Source: Phycisphaerales bacterium
GTDB taxonomy: Bacteria > Planctomycetota > Phycisphaerae > UBA1845 > UTPLA1
Assembly (NCBI GenBank): GCA_022360095.1
Contig: JAKSDK010001806.1
Location: 248,001-312,000 of the forward strand
Direction: 5' to 3'
DNA: 64,000 nucleotides
Shown here: positions 32,282 through 40,566 of the stretch, piece after piece
How positions within the stretch are numbered: the stretch's first letter is position 1
Layout: the number at the start of each line of letters is the position of its first letter
Made by a program: the position numbers and the translations under genes
The notes under the pieces: generated by a model
Databases searched by the model: none
Seen by the model: only the letters and a program-made list of their open reading frames with translations
Told to the model about the DNA's origin: nothing

Positions 32282-33784
32282 ATGTCTTACACTGTTCTTG
32301 CCCGAAAATTTCGCAGTCAGACCTTCGATGAAGTCATCGGCCAGGAGTCCATTACGACAACGTTGAAGAACGCCATCACCCAAGATCGCGTTCACCACGG
32401 CTATCTCTTCTGCGGTACGCGCGGCGTCGGCAAGACTTCGATGGCCCGTATTCTTGCAAAGGCTCTCAATTGCCTGGCCGGTGACGAGCCGACCGTCACG
32501 CCCTGTGGCGAATGTGATGCCTGTCAGGCCATTGCTCGAGGAGACGACGTCGATGTCGTCGAGATTGACGCCGCGAGCAACACGGGCGTCGATAACATCC
32601 GCGAGCTGCGTAGCAATACGATCTACCGCCCGACGCGATCAAGGTTTAAAATTTACATTATCGACGAGGTGCACATGCTCAGCACGGGCGCGTTCAACGC
32701 GCTGCTCAAGACCCTGGAAGAGCCGCCCGAGCACGTCAAATTCATCTTTGCAACGACCGAATCCCACAAGGTCCCCGCCACAATCCTCAGCCGAGTTCAA
32801 CGGTTCGATTTCAAGTCCATCCCCGCGAGTGAAATTGCCGGCCAGTTGCTTGATATTTGCGAAGCCGAAAGCGTCGAAATCGAGAAGGATACGGCAAGAC
32901 GTCTCGCCCGATTGGCCAACGGTTCGATGCGCGACGCCTTGAGCCTGCTCGATCAAGTTCTTTCTCTGGCGGGCCAGCGCATTTCCTCGGAGATTGTCGA
33001 TGAGCTGTTGCCGGCCTCTCATGACGAATTGTTTGCAGAGTTGATCGATCGACTTGCGGAGGGCGACGCTGCCGGGGCGTTGAGTGTCGTGGATCACAGT
33101 CTGGGTCAGGGCCGCACACTCGATCTCTGGTGCACGCTTCTGATCGGTCAGATTCGTGACTTGATGATCCTGCGAACCTGTGGTCCCGAAACCGATCTGG
33201 TCGACGCCCCGTCCGCCATTCTCCCGAAGCTCGTCGAACAATCTCAGAAATTCGACAGCGGGGCGTTTGTGTACATGATTACCGTTCTTGAAGAACTTCG
33301 GCGTAGCGTCAAGACCAGCGGTAGCGGTCGAGCCTTGGTCGAGGCGGCCGTTATTCGTCTGGCCGAGGCATCGAATTTTTCCTCGATTGAATCGCTCTTG
33401 GCCCAAGTCAAAGGGATTGACTCGGGCGTCTCGCCCCCGACGACCGGGAAGCCCGACGCCAAGCAACTTCCGTCCACAAAAAAAAACGCGGTCGCGCCCA
33501 TCCGTGAGGTCGCCGGGTCTTCTATCGCGCAAACGGCGAAGATATCGAAGAGTGCGGAGTTATCGCCGGGTGAAGGCCCCAGGACGAAGCCGGTTGAAAG
33601 GCCGGCCGCTTCACCACCGGCGCCAGCTCGATCACCTTTGCGAAGAACGACCCAGGACGACTTGAAAGCTGCCCAGGCTGATCCTACCGTTCAAGAAGCG
33701 TTGAGACTTTTCGGTGGTCAGATTGTCGAGGTACAACGCGCCCCCGCTCGAATGTCGGAGCAGCCGTCGACCGGTAAAGAATAA
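32282..33784 (+). CDS. dnaX: DNA polymerase III subunit tau/gamma
   Basis: 500 residues. AAA+ clamp-loader ATPase: Walker A GTRGVGKT (45-52), four zinc Cys at 64, 75, 78 and 81 (CLAGDEP...CGECDAC), Walker B/DExx as IYIIDEVHML, sensor 1 FATTESHK, sensor 2 region GSMRDALSLLDQ. Domain III follows to ~380. The linker from ~385 is Pro/Lys/Ala-rich and leads to a short C-terminus, so the tau-specific part (binding to the alpha subunit) is small. A nine-A run at codons 399-402 allows a -1 shift that would end at a TGA eight codons later and give a ~408-residue gamma-like form. ybaB and recR follow, the widely conserved dnaX-ybaB-recR order. Confidence 0.95.
   Translation: MSYTVLARKFRSQTFDEVIGQESITTTLKNAITQDRVHHGYLFCGTRGVGKTSMARILAKALNCLAGDEPTVTPCGECDACQAIARGDDVDVVEIDAASNTGVDNIRELRSNTIYRPTRSRFKIYIIDEVHMLSTGAFNALLKTLEEPPEHVKFIFATTESHKVPATILSRVQRFDFKSIPASEIAGQLLDICEAESVEIEKDTARRLARLANGSMRDALSLLDQVLSLAGQRISSEIVDELLPASHDELFAELIDRLAEGDAAGALSVVDHSLGQGRTLDLWCTLLIGQIRDLMILRTCGPETDLVDAPSAILPKLVEQSQKFDSGAFVYMITVLEELRRSVKTSGSGRALVEAAVIRLAEASNFSSIESLLAQVKGIDSGVSPPTTGKPDAKQLPSTKKNAVAPIREVAGSSIAQTAKISKSAELSPGEGPRTKPVERPAASPPAPARSPLRRTTQDDLKAAQADPTVQEALRLFGGQIVEVQRAPARMSEQPSTGKE
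33478..33507 (+). promoter_or_regulatory. A9 slippery site in dnaX with immediate -1-frame stop
   Basis: Reading codons ACA-AAA-AAA-AAC, the nine A residues at 33478-33486 include A-AAA-AAA, the heptamer used for -1 ribosomal slippage, and equal in length the A9 run of Thermus thermophilus dnaX, known for transcriptional slippage. After a -1 shift (or one added A) the next codons are AAA CGC GGT CGC GCC CAT CCG TGA (33484-33507). The stop is therefore reached right after the run. No strong upstream Shine-Dalgarno stimulator is visible. Confidence 0.7.
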
Positions 33785-33846
33785 GGAAGATGCGGACTGT
33801 CAATCCGTGATGCCTTTGGAACGAGAACGCACCTTAGGAGACATCT

Positions 33847-34179
33847 ATGTTTGGTAAGATCGGCGATATCGCCGGGATGATGAAACAGGCCAAGGAAATG
33901 CAATCGCGCATGAAAGAGATGCAGGAACAACTCGCCAATGCGCGATTCGAGGCCGACAGCGGGGCAGGCGCCGTCCGAGCCACGGTGACCGGCAAAATGG
34001 AACTCGTCGACATTAAGATCAACCATGACGCCGTCGGCGACGTTGAAATGCTCGAAGATCTGATCAAGGCCGCGGTCAGCGCCGCACAGAAGAAAGCGGC
34101 CGAAGGCGCCAAGGCCGAGATGCAGAAAATGACCGGCGGGTTGAACCTGCCGGGCTTGGACGATCTCATCGGGGGCTGA
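33847..34179 (+). CDS. ybaB: YbaB/EbfC family nucleoid-associated protein
   Basis: 110 residues, TTAGGAGACATCT before the ATG. Family motifs KIGDIAGMMKQAKEMQSRMKEMQEQL at the start (a long helix), then GAVRATVTGKMELVDIKI and the acidic DDLIKAAVSAAQKKA end. YbaB forms dimers that bind and bridge DNA. Between dnaX and recR as in most bacteria; 9 bases separate its stop from recR. Confidence 0.95.
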   Translation: MFGKIGDIAGMMKQAKEMQSRMKEMQEQLANARFEADSGAGAVRATVTGKMELVDIKINHDAVGDVEMLEDLIKAAVSAAQKKAAEGAKAEMQKMTGGLNLPGLDDLIGG

Positions 34180-34188
34180 TCACACGTC

Positions 34189-34791
34189 GTGGCCGAATCC
34201 GTTCCATCTTCATTGACGCGCCTGAAAGAAGAGTTCCAGAAGCTTCCCGGCATCGGTCCCCGAAGTGCCGAACGGCTGGCATTCCACATTCTGAAGTCCG
34301 ACAAGGAAGCAGCGATGGCTTTGGCCAATGCCGTTCGCGACGTCAAGGACATGGTCAAGCACTGCCGAGTCTGCTACAACCTGACCGAAACCGATCCGTG
34401 CGCGATCTGCTCCGATCCGAGGCGAGATCAAAACCAGATCTTCGTTGTTGAACAGCCCAAGGACCTGCTTCTGCTTGAATCCACCGGTCTCGTTCGAGGG
34501 GTCTATCATGTTCTGCTTGGTCACATCGCTCCGTTGGACGGCGTCGAACCCGGTGACCTGACGATCGACGCGCTCGTCGATCGCGTCAAAAAGGGCAATG
34601 CAACCGAGATCGTTATTGCCACCAATCCGACCCTTGAGGGAGAGGGAACGGCCCTGCACATCAACAGCCTGCTGGCGGACCTGAACGTTAAGGTCACTCG
34701 TCTGGCACGTGGTCTGCCCAGCGGTTCGCAGATTGAATACGCGACGCGCGCGGTGCTCCAGGACGCCATCGAATGTCGACGGGCGTTTTAG
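34189..34791 (+). CDS. recR: Recombination mediator protein RecR
   Basis: 200 residues, GTG at 34189. Helix-hairpin-helix LPGIGPRSAERLA (19-31), four-Cys zinc site C59, C62, C71, C74 (CRVCYNLTETDPCAIC) and a Toprim domain (IFVVEQPKDLLLLE, then VIATNPTLEGEGTA, DLNVKVTRLARGLPSG). RecR works with RecO (and RecF) in loading RecA onto gapped DNA. It completes the ffs-dnaX-ybaB-recR segment. Length and motifs match the family exactly. Confidence 0.96.
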   Translation: MAESVPSSLTRLKEEFQKLPGIGPRSAERLAFHILKSDKEAAMALANAVRDVKDMVKHCRVCYNLTETDPCAICSDPRRDQNQIFVVEQPKDLLLLESTGLVRGVYHVLLGHIAPLDGVEPGDLTIDALVDRVKKGNATEIVIATNPTLEGEGTALHINSLLADLNVKVTRLARGLPSGSQIEYATRAVLQDAIECRRAF

Positions 34792-34865
34792 TGCCTTGCT
34801 TGCCGACGGCGCGATAAATTTGCCCTGTAACCAAAAGACTGTCAACGAACTTAGGAGAACGGGAA

Positions 34866-36233
34866 ATGCAGATCCGATTTGCCCCTGCGTACAGGCTCAT
34901 GCCGTTTTTTCTTATCGCATGCGCCGGCGTGTCGTCCGGGACCGCGAATGCGGAAACCTCGCTAACCGACAATCTTATTGCGAAGCTTGACGCGCACGTT
35001 GACAAAAACGTGCGTGATTGGATCGAGTTTTACAAAGTTTGCCATGCGAATCCGGAACTCTCGCTGCACGAAAAAGAGTCGGCCGCCCGACTGGCAAAGG
35101 TTTTCGACGACGCTGGAATCAAGACGACCACGCGCGTCGGCGGGCATGGCGTCGTGGGCATCCTGGCCAACGGCAAGGGCCCAACGGTCTTGATTCGCGG
35201 TGACATGGATGCGCTGCCGATTATCGAGGACACCGGGCTTCCCTATGCCAGCGAAGTGATGTTCACCAAGCCGGACGGCTCACAGGTCGGCGTCATGCAC
35301 GCCTGCGGCCACGATATGCACCAGACCATTCTGGCCGCCACGGCACAAACCATGGCGGTCCTCAAAGACAACTGGTCCGGCACCGTCGTTTTCGTCGCGC
35401 AACCCGCCGAGGAAATCGGCCAGGGGGCGCGCATGATGATCGAAGACGGCCTCTTCACACGCTTCCCGAAACCGGATCATTGTCTCGCCCTTCACGTGTC
35501 GCATGATCTAAAGGTCGGAACCATCGGCTACACGTCGGGTTGGGCCTTTGCGAATGTCGATTCGGTGGACATCACAATCTACGGCAAAGGCGGACACGGC
35601 GCGTTTCCACATACGGCCGTCGATCCAATCGTGGCGGCTTCGCAACTCGTGTTGGCCTTGCAAACCATTGTCAGCCGACGGCTCGATCCGCGGGATACGG
35701 CCGTTGTGACCGTTGGATCACTTCACGCGGGAACAAAGCACAACATCATTCCGAACGAAGCCCGCCTGCAACTGACGGTTCGGTCCTATACGGAAGAAGT
35801 TCGAAAGCTTCTTCTGGATTCCATTCGTCAGCTCGCGAACGATATTTCCCAATCGCTCGGTTGCCCGAGGCCGGCCGACGTGAAAGTCCTCGATGCCGAT
35901 TTTACACCCGCTTCGTTTAACAACCCTGAAATGACCGCGCAGTGCGTCACGGTCTTCAGGCAATTGCTCGGCGACGAAAACTGCATCGAACGCCGCCCGA
36001 CCATGGGAGGAGAAGACTTTGGTCGATATGCCCTAAATCTCAAGAATGGTCGTGGTTTCATGTTCTGGTTGGGCGCTGTCGACGAGAAACGCTTCAACGC
36101 GGCGCAGCGGCCGGGCGGCAAACCGCTCCCTCCGGTTCATTCGCCCTGGTTTCGTGTGGAGCCGGAACCCACGATTCGGACCGGCGTCCGCTGCATGACT
36201 GCCGCAGCCCTATCAATATTGGACAGCAAATAA
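34866..36233 (+). CDS. Exported M20D-family amidohydrolase
   Basis: 455 residues, AGGAGAACGGGAA before the ATG. A signal peptide (~1-28, ending SGTANA) leads to an M20 peptidase domain. Metal ligands: H and D in RGDMDALPI, CGHDMHQTI, PAEEIGQGA, and H in HxSH type ALHVSHDLKVG; C-terminal GGEDFG. These are the motifs of aminoacylase/hippurate hydrolase/IAA-amino-acid hydrolase (M20D). Such enzymes split N-acyl amino acids or similar amides with two zinc or manganese ions. Export is less usual for this subfamily and points to scavenging of extracellular amides. Confidence 0.9.
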   Translation: MQIRFAPAYRLMPFFLIACAGVSSGTANAETSLTDNLIAKLDAHVDKNVRDWIEFYKVCHANPELSLHEKESAARLAKVFDDAGIKTTTRVGGHGVVGILANGKGPTVLIRGDMDALPIIEDTGLPYASEVMFTKPDGSQVGVMHACGHDMHQTILAATAQTMAVLKDNWSGTVVFVAQPAEEIGQGARMMIEDGLFTRFPKPDHCLALHVSHDLKVGTIGYTSGWAFANVDSVDITIYGKGGHGAFPHTAVDPIVAASQLVLALQTIVSRRLDPRDTAVVTVGSLHAGTKHNIIPNEARLQLTVRSYTEEVRKLLLDSIRQLANDISQSLGCPRPADVKVLDADFTPASFNNPEMTAQCVTVFRQLLGDENCIERRPTMGGEDFGRYALNLKNGRGFMFWLGAVDEKRFNAAQRPGGKPLPPVHSPWFRVEPEPTIRTGVRCMTAAALSILDSK

Positions 36234-36272
36234 GACCTAATCGCGTTTGCCGCTCGGTCCGAAAAGGAGGAC

Positions 36273-37454
36273 ATGGGCGGTACCGTCACAGAAGCCAGAC
36301 CTCGCCGCGACGCTTCAATCGACGCGCTTCGACAATCGCGCCGACGAAACGCCCACATCCCGAAGGTGAGGGCCGCCGCCGATCTTGAAGCAAGACGTGA
36401 AGCCCGGTTGGATCAAATTCAGATCGGCAAGTCGAAGCTTTGGCAGATCAATCTTAGGCTGTCCCAATTCGCCAACGGCGTCATTCTTTCCATCGCCGCA
36501 CCCTTTATCGTCTGGCAGGAATGGGCCTGGTGGGCCACCGGTTTGGCCGCTTTCTTCACGGTCGCGGGTATGTGGACGTGTGCTCGATGGATGAGTGCTC
36601 GCGAGTTGCGGCTTTGCCGTCATATGGCCTGTCTGGCTCGACGACGACGCGCCTGCGTCCAGTGCGGCTATCTGCTGCGCGATCTCGTAAATCACCAGTG
36701 TCCGGAGTGCGGTTTGGCGTTCGATCCAAATGACACGCGTCATGTCCTCACTCGGGAAACGGTGCGACTTTATTCTTCACGAGCGAGAATGATCTCGACG
36801 GTGGTTATTCTCTGTGTGCTGTTCTGGATCTCCGCCCTGGCTCAGGGTGAGCCCTGGCCGGTCCACGTCGCCCTTGGCTTCGCGTCGTTCATGATTCTTC
36901 ATGGCCTGCACATGTTCTGGCAACATCAGGCGAAACTAAAAGAGAAAAGAGGCTATCAGGAAAATGAGCTTCCTTCTTTGCCTCGTTGCCCGGATTGTGA
37001 TGCTGAATTGTGTCGTAATGACGGGATGGTTTCCAAGACATGTCCGGTGTGTTCGCGTCGCCTGACCTATGGTGACGTCTTTGTCCGCCCGGACGTTCGT
37101 CGTTTGTCCGACCGCCGAATCACATCACTCCAATATCAATCCCTGATCCTTCGTTGGATTTTCCTTGTGGCCGTTTGTGGCGGACTGACAGTTTTCGTTT
37201 ATCTCGATGACATGTTCATCGGCCTGACCGCTTCGTTCAGCCGTAGTCGTTCCACAATGTTGCTATTGCTCGGCGTTCCCATCTTGACCTGGGTTGTGGC
37301 ATGGACCGTGCTTTTTCGTCACTTGGCCGCGAAGCTACAACGACGTCTGCGGATGTTATTTGCATGCATCCACCCGGTTTGCAAGGGCTGCGGCACGGAT
37401 CTTTCAGATAAACTTGCCGGCAGCCGCTGCACGATCTGTAACAGCGCACCATGA
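36273..37454 (+). CDS. Membrane protein with three zinc-ribbon motifs, hypothetical
   Basis: 393 residues, AAAAGGAGGAC before the ATG. Three zinc-ribbon like knuckle pairs are visible: CVQCGYLLRDLVNHQCPECG (~132-151), CPDCDAELCRNDGMVSKTCPVC (~242-263, quoted length within limits of two pairs) and CKGCGTDL...CTIC near the C-terminus. Membrane segments lie between them (e.g. GVILSIAAPFIVWQEWAWWA, MISTVVILCVLFWISAL, WIFLVAVCGGLTVFVYL). Similar CGYDLRxxxxxxCPECG motifs are common in Planctomycetota membrane proteins of unknown role. No catalytic motif. Converges with the glycosyltransferase at 37493. Confidence 0.7.
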   Translation: MGGTVTEARPRRDASIDALRQSRRRNAHIPKVRAAADLEARREARLDQIQIGKSKLWQINLRLSQFANGVILSIAAPFIVWQEWAWWATGLAAFFTVAGMWTCARWMSARELRLCRHMACLARRRRACVQCGYLLRDLVNHQCPECGLAFDPNDTRHVLTRETVRLYSSRARMISTVVILCVLFWISALAQGEPWPVHVALGFASFMILHGLHMFWQHQAKLKEKRGYQENELPSLPRCPDCDAELCRNDGMVSKTCPVCSRRLTYGDVFVRPDVRRLSDRRITSLQYQSLILRWIFLVAVCGGLTVFVYLDDMFIGLTASFSRSRSTMLLLLGVPILTWVVAWTVLFRHLAAKLQRRLRMLFACIHPVCKGCGTDLSDKLAGSRCTICNSAP

Positions 37455-37492
37455 TCACGTGGATTGAGTTGCAATGGAGAAGCGTGGCGCAA

Positions 37493-39028
37493 CTAATTTC
37501 GGTATCGCCAAATGATATAATTACCGAATGCCGCTTCTTGCGTATATTGTTGACGAACATATTTCTGAAGTTTGATCAGGTCCGGATAGGATCTACCCCA
37601 ATCCGAGCGTGAGACTCCTGTCAAAGACGGATCATCGCGATCGCGATCTTCGACAACCCACCTTGGAGGGCCGGCAAGAAACTCTTCCACCATTTCTTCA
37701 AACAGGATCAAGTCCATGTCAAAGTAAGCGTGTCCTAAGAAATGGCGATTCCCGGGCGGCCGATCGACTTTGTAAAGCAGCTCCGCGCTGCGTCCCCATG
37801 CCCAGATGTAGACCGTTTCTTCAGGCTTGGTATGACGATGAATGAACTGGACGACTGACGTACGTTTGGAATGACCTTCCGCTGAGCGATTCCGAGACAG
37901 CTCCTTGCCGTTCTGCCCGGCTACGACGAGTCCGGTGAGTCCGACCAGCGCGACGGCGATGCGTCTGGCCCTGCGTTCTCCCGTGTGCGTCGTCAATAGA
38001 CCGCATGCCAGGGCGCACGGAGCGAACGCGACATATTGATAATGCGCATAGCTGGCCCAGCCTAATGCCGCCGAGGCCAAGGCGGTCACATACCAGAGTC
38101 CGGCGACGATGGCGAGCATGGGTCGAGAGGAACGATACGCGATTGCCAAGCCCGCGATAGCGGCCACGTGCAACCAGCCTAGTTTTGCAACGTCCTGGGC
38201 GAAGTCGGCGAGCCGTGCCGTCGTCGAGAGGGTCAACGGCCCCCGGGCGTGAGCGCCGGTCATGCCTGTCGGCCACAGCAATGCGGCGTTGATGGAGTCC
38301 ATCGTGTAACCGGCGACCATTGGGTGGATCATGACCACGAGTAGACCAAACATGGCCCCGATGATATGCGCCGCCAACGTGTGCAACCTTCGGCCCGGGC
38401 AGGCGAATACCGTAAAGTATCCGGTCAGGGTGACGGCGGCCAGACCCATCGGTAATCGGAATGAGACCGCGAGCGTCCATGCCAGTCCGGCAGCCATGCC
38501 CGTGAGGATTTTGTATTTCGCATGCATCGCGCGATACGACAAGTAAACCGCGACGGCGGCCGACGGCATGGAATAGATTTCCGTCATATAGCCGCCTGCA
38601 TGATAAGAGGGCGCGCCGCTCAAAATGCATAAGAGGACTCCCGCAAGGAGGCCCGATGCGTTCTCCTTTTTCGCGACTTGCATGGGTGAGAAACCGGTGT
38701 GGTGATTCGTTTGGCCGGACAGGAGCGCGACAATCGCCAGTGCGCCGACCGCCGTCGCCATGGCCTCGATCATCCAAAGGAAGACCTGAGGATGCTCGCT
38801 GCCCATTGCGCAGCGCCCGATCAAGTAAATTAGCGGCAGCTTGTTGTCCCAAAGATCACGACCGGGCATTTGACCGGCAGATTGTCGCGCGCCCATGAAC
38901 AGCCAGGCTGCGGAGTCCGATCGGGGTGGAATCAACAACGTTTCGACCTGAAAAACCAATGCGAGTGCGAAGAACAATGCAAACGTGAGCGCGGTACGGC
39001 GTGTTAAGCTATTCTTCGTGTCGTGCAT
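37493..39028 (-). CDS. Polytopic membrane glycosyltransferase-like protein (GT39/ArnT-type fold)
   Basis: 511 residues with 10 or more hydrophobic segments. Near the start, PRSDSAAWLFMGARQSAGQM followed by GRDLWDNKLPLIYLIG is the acidic-residue-containing first loop characteristic of ArnT/PMT-like GT-C enzymes, in which an Asp coordinates the metal and lipid-linked donor. The C-terminal ~120 residues form a soluble extracytoplasmic domain. A role in transferring a sugar from a polyprenyl-phosphate donor fits the gene order: it ends a minus-strand run with a GT2 and a GH20-like protein. Specificity cannot be assigned. Confidence 0.72.
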   Translation of the reverse strand: MHDTKNSLTRRTALTFALFFALALVFQVETLLIPPRSDSAAWLFMGARQSAGQMPGRDLWDNKLPLIYLIGRCAMGSEHPQVFLWMIEAMATAVGALAIVALLSGQTNHHTGFSPMQVAKKENASGLLAGVLLCILSGAPSYHAGGYMTEIYSMPSAAVAVYLSYRAMHAKYKILTGMAAGLAWTLAVSFRLPMGLAAVTLTGYFTVFACPGRRLHTLAAHIIGAMFGLLVVMIHPMVAGYTMDSINAALLWPTGMTGAHARGPLTLSTTARLADFAQDVAKLGWLHVAAIAGLAIAYRSSRPMLAIVAGLWYVTALASAALGWASYAHYQYVAFAPCALACGLLTTHTGERRARRIAVALVGLTGLVVAGQNGKELSRNRSAEGHSKRTSVVQFIHRHTKPEETVYIWAWGRSAELLYKVDRPPGNRHFLGHAYFDMDLILFEEMVEEFLAGPPRWVVEDRDRDDPSLTGVSRSDWGRSYPDLIKLQKYVRQQYTQEAAFGNYIIWRYRN

Positions 39029-39046
39029 TCCAAGCTCACACCGACC

Positions 39047-40516
39047 TCACCAGGCGCATTGTGCTGTGCGGATCAGGGGTTGGTATAACAGTTCGGGCGG
39101 CATGTTGTACCATGCGGTCGTGATCATGCCCAACGCCTTGCCGTTGGACTTGCATCGCTCGGCATGCGTCCGAATGTTGTGCTCAAACCGTTCGAAATTG
39201 GGCACGCCGTCCTGCGTATCGCCGTTTCCCATGCCCGTCGGACTTGTGATGACCTCGTGTCCTCGATCCTGGTAATACTCCAGGTAAGGCAAAGCACGGA
39301 CCCAACGCGGAAAACCATTCCCCAAATACGCTTCAAACTCGCCAAGATACTTTTTGCCCAGGCTCGCGCGCAGCCGTACGGGTTTGGAGTAGTTTCTCAT
39401 CACCTGAATCTGCACGTCGGAAATGCGCCCACGTTTACGACCGAGGCTCCACGCCCAGTCGTGAGCGACGCGCGGTCCGCCGTCGGCGTGGGCCATACGC
39501 GGGATCAGGACCGGTGTCGGATCCGCGACGGCAATGTAGTCCCAATAGGTCATCAGGGTTTCCTTCGGCAAGTGCTCGAATGCGTCGGGAAGACTGCACA
39601 ACGTGTCGTCCCAAACGATGGGACGGCGTCCCTGATCCAGCAGCCAGCGCGCGGCATCCCCGATGTACCGCCCGTACACGGCACCAAGGCCTTCCTGCTT
39701 CGCATCCTCTTTGCAGCGGGCACAATGACCGATTTTTCGAGCTTCGTCGCCTCCCAAGTGAAACCATTCGGCTTTCGGATGACGTTCGATGACTTCGCCC
39801 GCCAGGGATTTGAACAATTCCAGACTCTGTGGGTCGCGCGGACACATCAGGTTCCGCTTCTCCCGGCGTTCACGAAGATGCGACAGGTGTTCGTGCTTTA
39901 GTGCGTATTCCAGATGCGCGAGGCTCTGCTGAAGAGGAATAATCCGAATGCCGAGAGCGTCCGCTTCGGCATTGAGCTGTTGGATCTCCTCCGGCGTCAA
40001 CGCGTCGGCCTCACCAATCGACGGATGCGACTTGAACGGAAATCGTGGACCGTATTCGACCAGGATCGTATTTAGTTTGAAATGCTCGGCCGTGCGAATC
40101 AAATGCAGTGCGCGTTTCAGGTCAAGGCGACGGTAGGCCTCGAAATTCAGATGAAATCCGCGGATCGATAATTCGGGCCAATCGGCCACGGTACCGACGG
40201 GAATTCTGCCCTCGGAGGAAATCTGGCTGACGGTTTGCAAGGCGTGACGAAAGCCGGGAGTGTCCGAGGCCGAGACGATCAACACGCCCTTGTCAAAGCT
40301 CAACTCATAGCCACCGGAACGAGAATTCGTTTCAATGAGAGAAACTTTGAGCAGTTCGTCGCCACGGCCCGCGAGATCGCTTTTGTATCGCCCGACAAGA
40401 GGCTCGGCGCACGCAACATCGCAGGACACGTCAACCCGCTTGGGCCAGGGACGATCCGTTGATTCGAGGGACATTCGCTTGGGAATGGGAATGATATGGC
40501 AAGGTTTGTCGCCCAT
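39047..40516 (-). CDS. GH20-type beta-N-acetylhexosaminidase-like protein
   Basis: 489 residues. After an N-terminal ~100-residue alpha+beta domain, the TIM barrel starts at RGFHLNFEAYRRLDLKRALHL. The catalytic signature FHLGGDEARKIG (HxGGDE, Asp-Glu pair) is at about residue 251. Later W residues (VWDDTLC, TYWDYIAVADP) line the sugar site in this family. GH20 enzymes remove terminal N-acetyl-hexosamine by substrate-assisted catalysis. No signal peptide is obvious, so it would act in the cytoplasm unless export uses another route. It lies between GT2 and GT39-like genes (50 and 18 bases). Confidence 0.8.
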   Translation of the reverse strand: MGDKPCHIIPIPKRMSLESTDRPWPKRVDVSCDVACAEPLVGRYKSDLAGRGDELLKVSLIETNSRSGGYELSFDKGVLIVSASDTPGFRHALQTVSQISSEGRIPVGTVADWPELSIRGFHLNFEAYRRLDLKRALHLIRTAEHFKLNTILVEYGPRFPFKSHPSIGEADALTPEEIQQLNAEADALGIRIIPLQQSLAHLEYALKHEHLSHLRERREKRNLMCPRDPQSLELFKSLAGEVIERHPKAEWFHLGGDEARKIGHCARCKEDAKQEGLGAVYGRYIGDAARWLLDQGRRPIVWDDTLCSLPDAFEHLPKETLMTYWDYIAVADPTPVLIPRMAHADGGPRVAHDWAWSLGRKRGRISDVQIQVMRNYSKPVRLRASLGKKYLGEFEAYLGNGFPRWVRALPYLEYYQDRGHEVITSPTGMGNGDTQDGVPNFERFEHNIRTHAERCKSNGKALGMITTAWYNMPPELLYQPLIRTAQCAW

Positions 40517-40566
40517 TGCTATCCATAAAGTCCGACTCTGATGGTCGCAGTCCTGATTAAGTCAGT

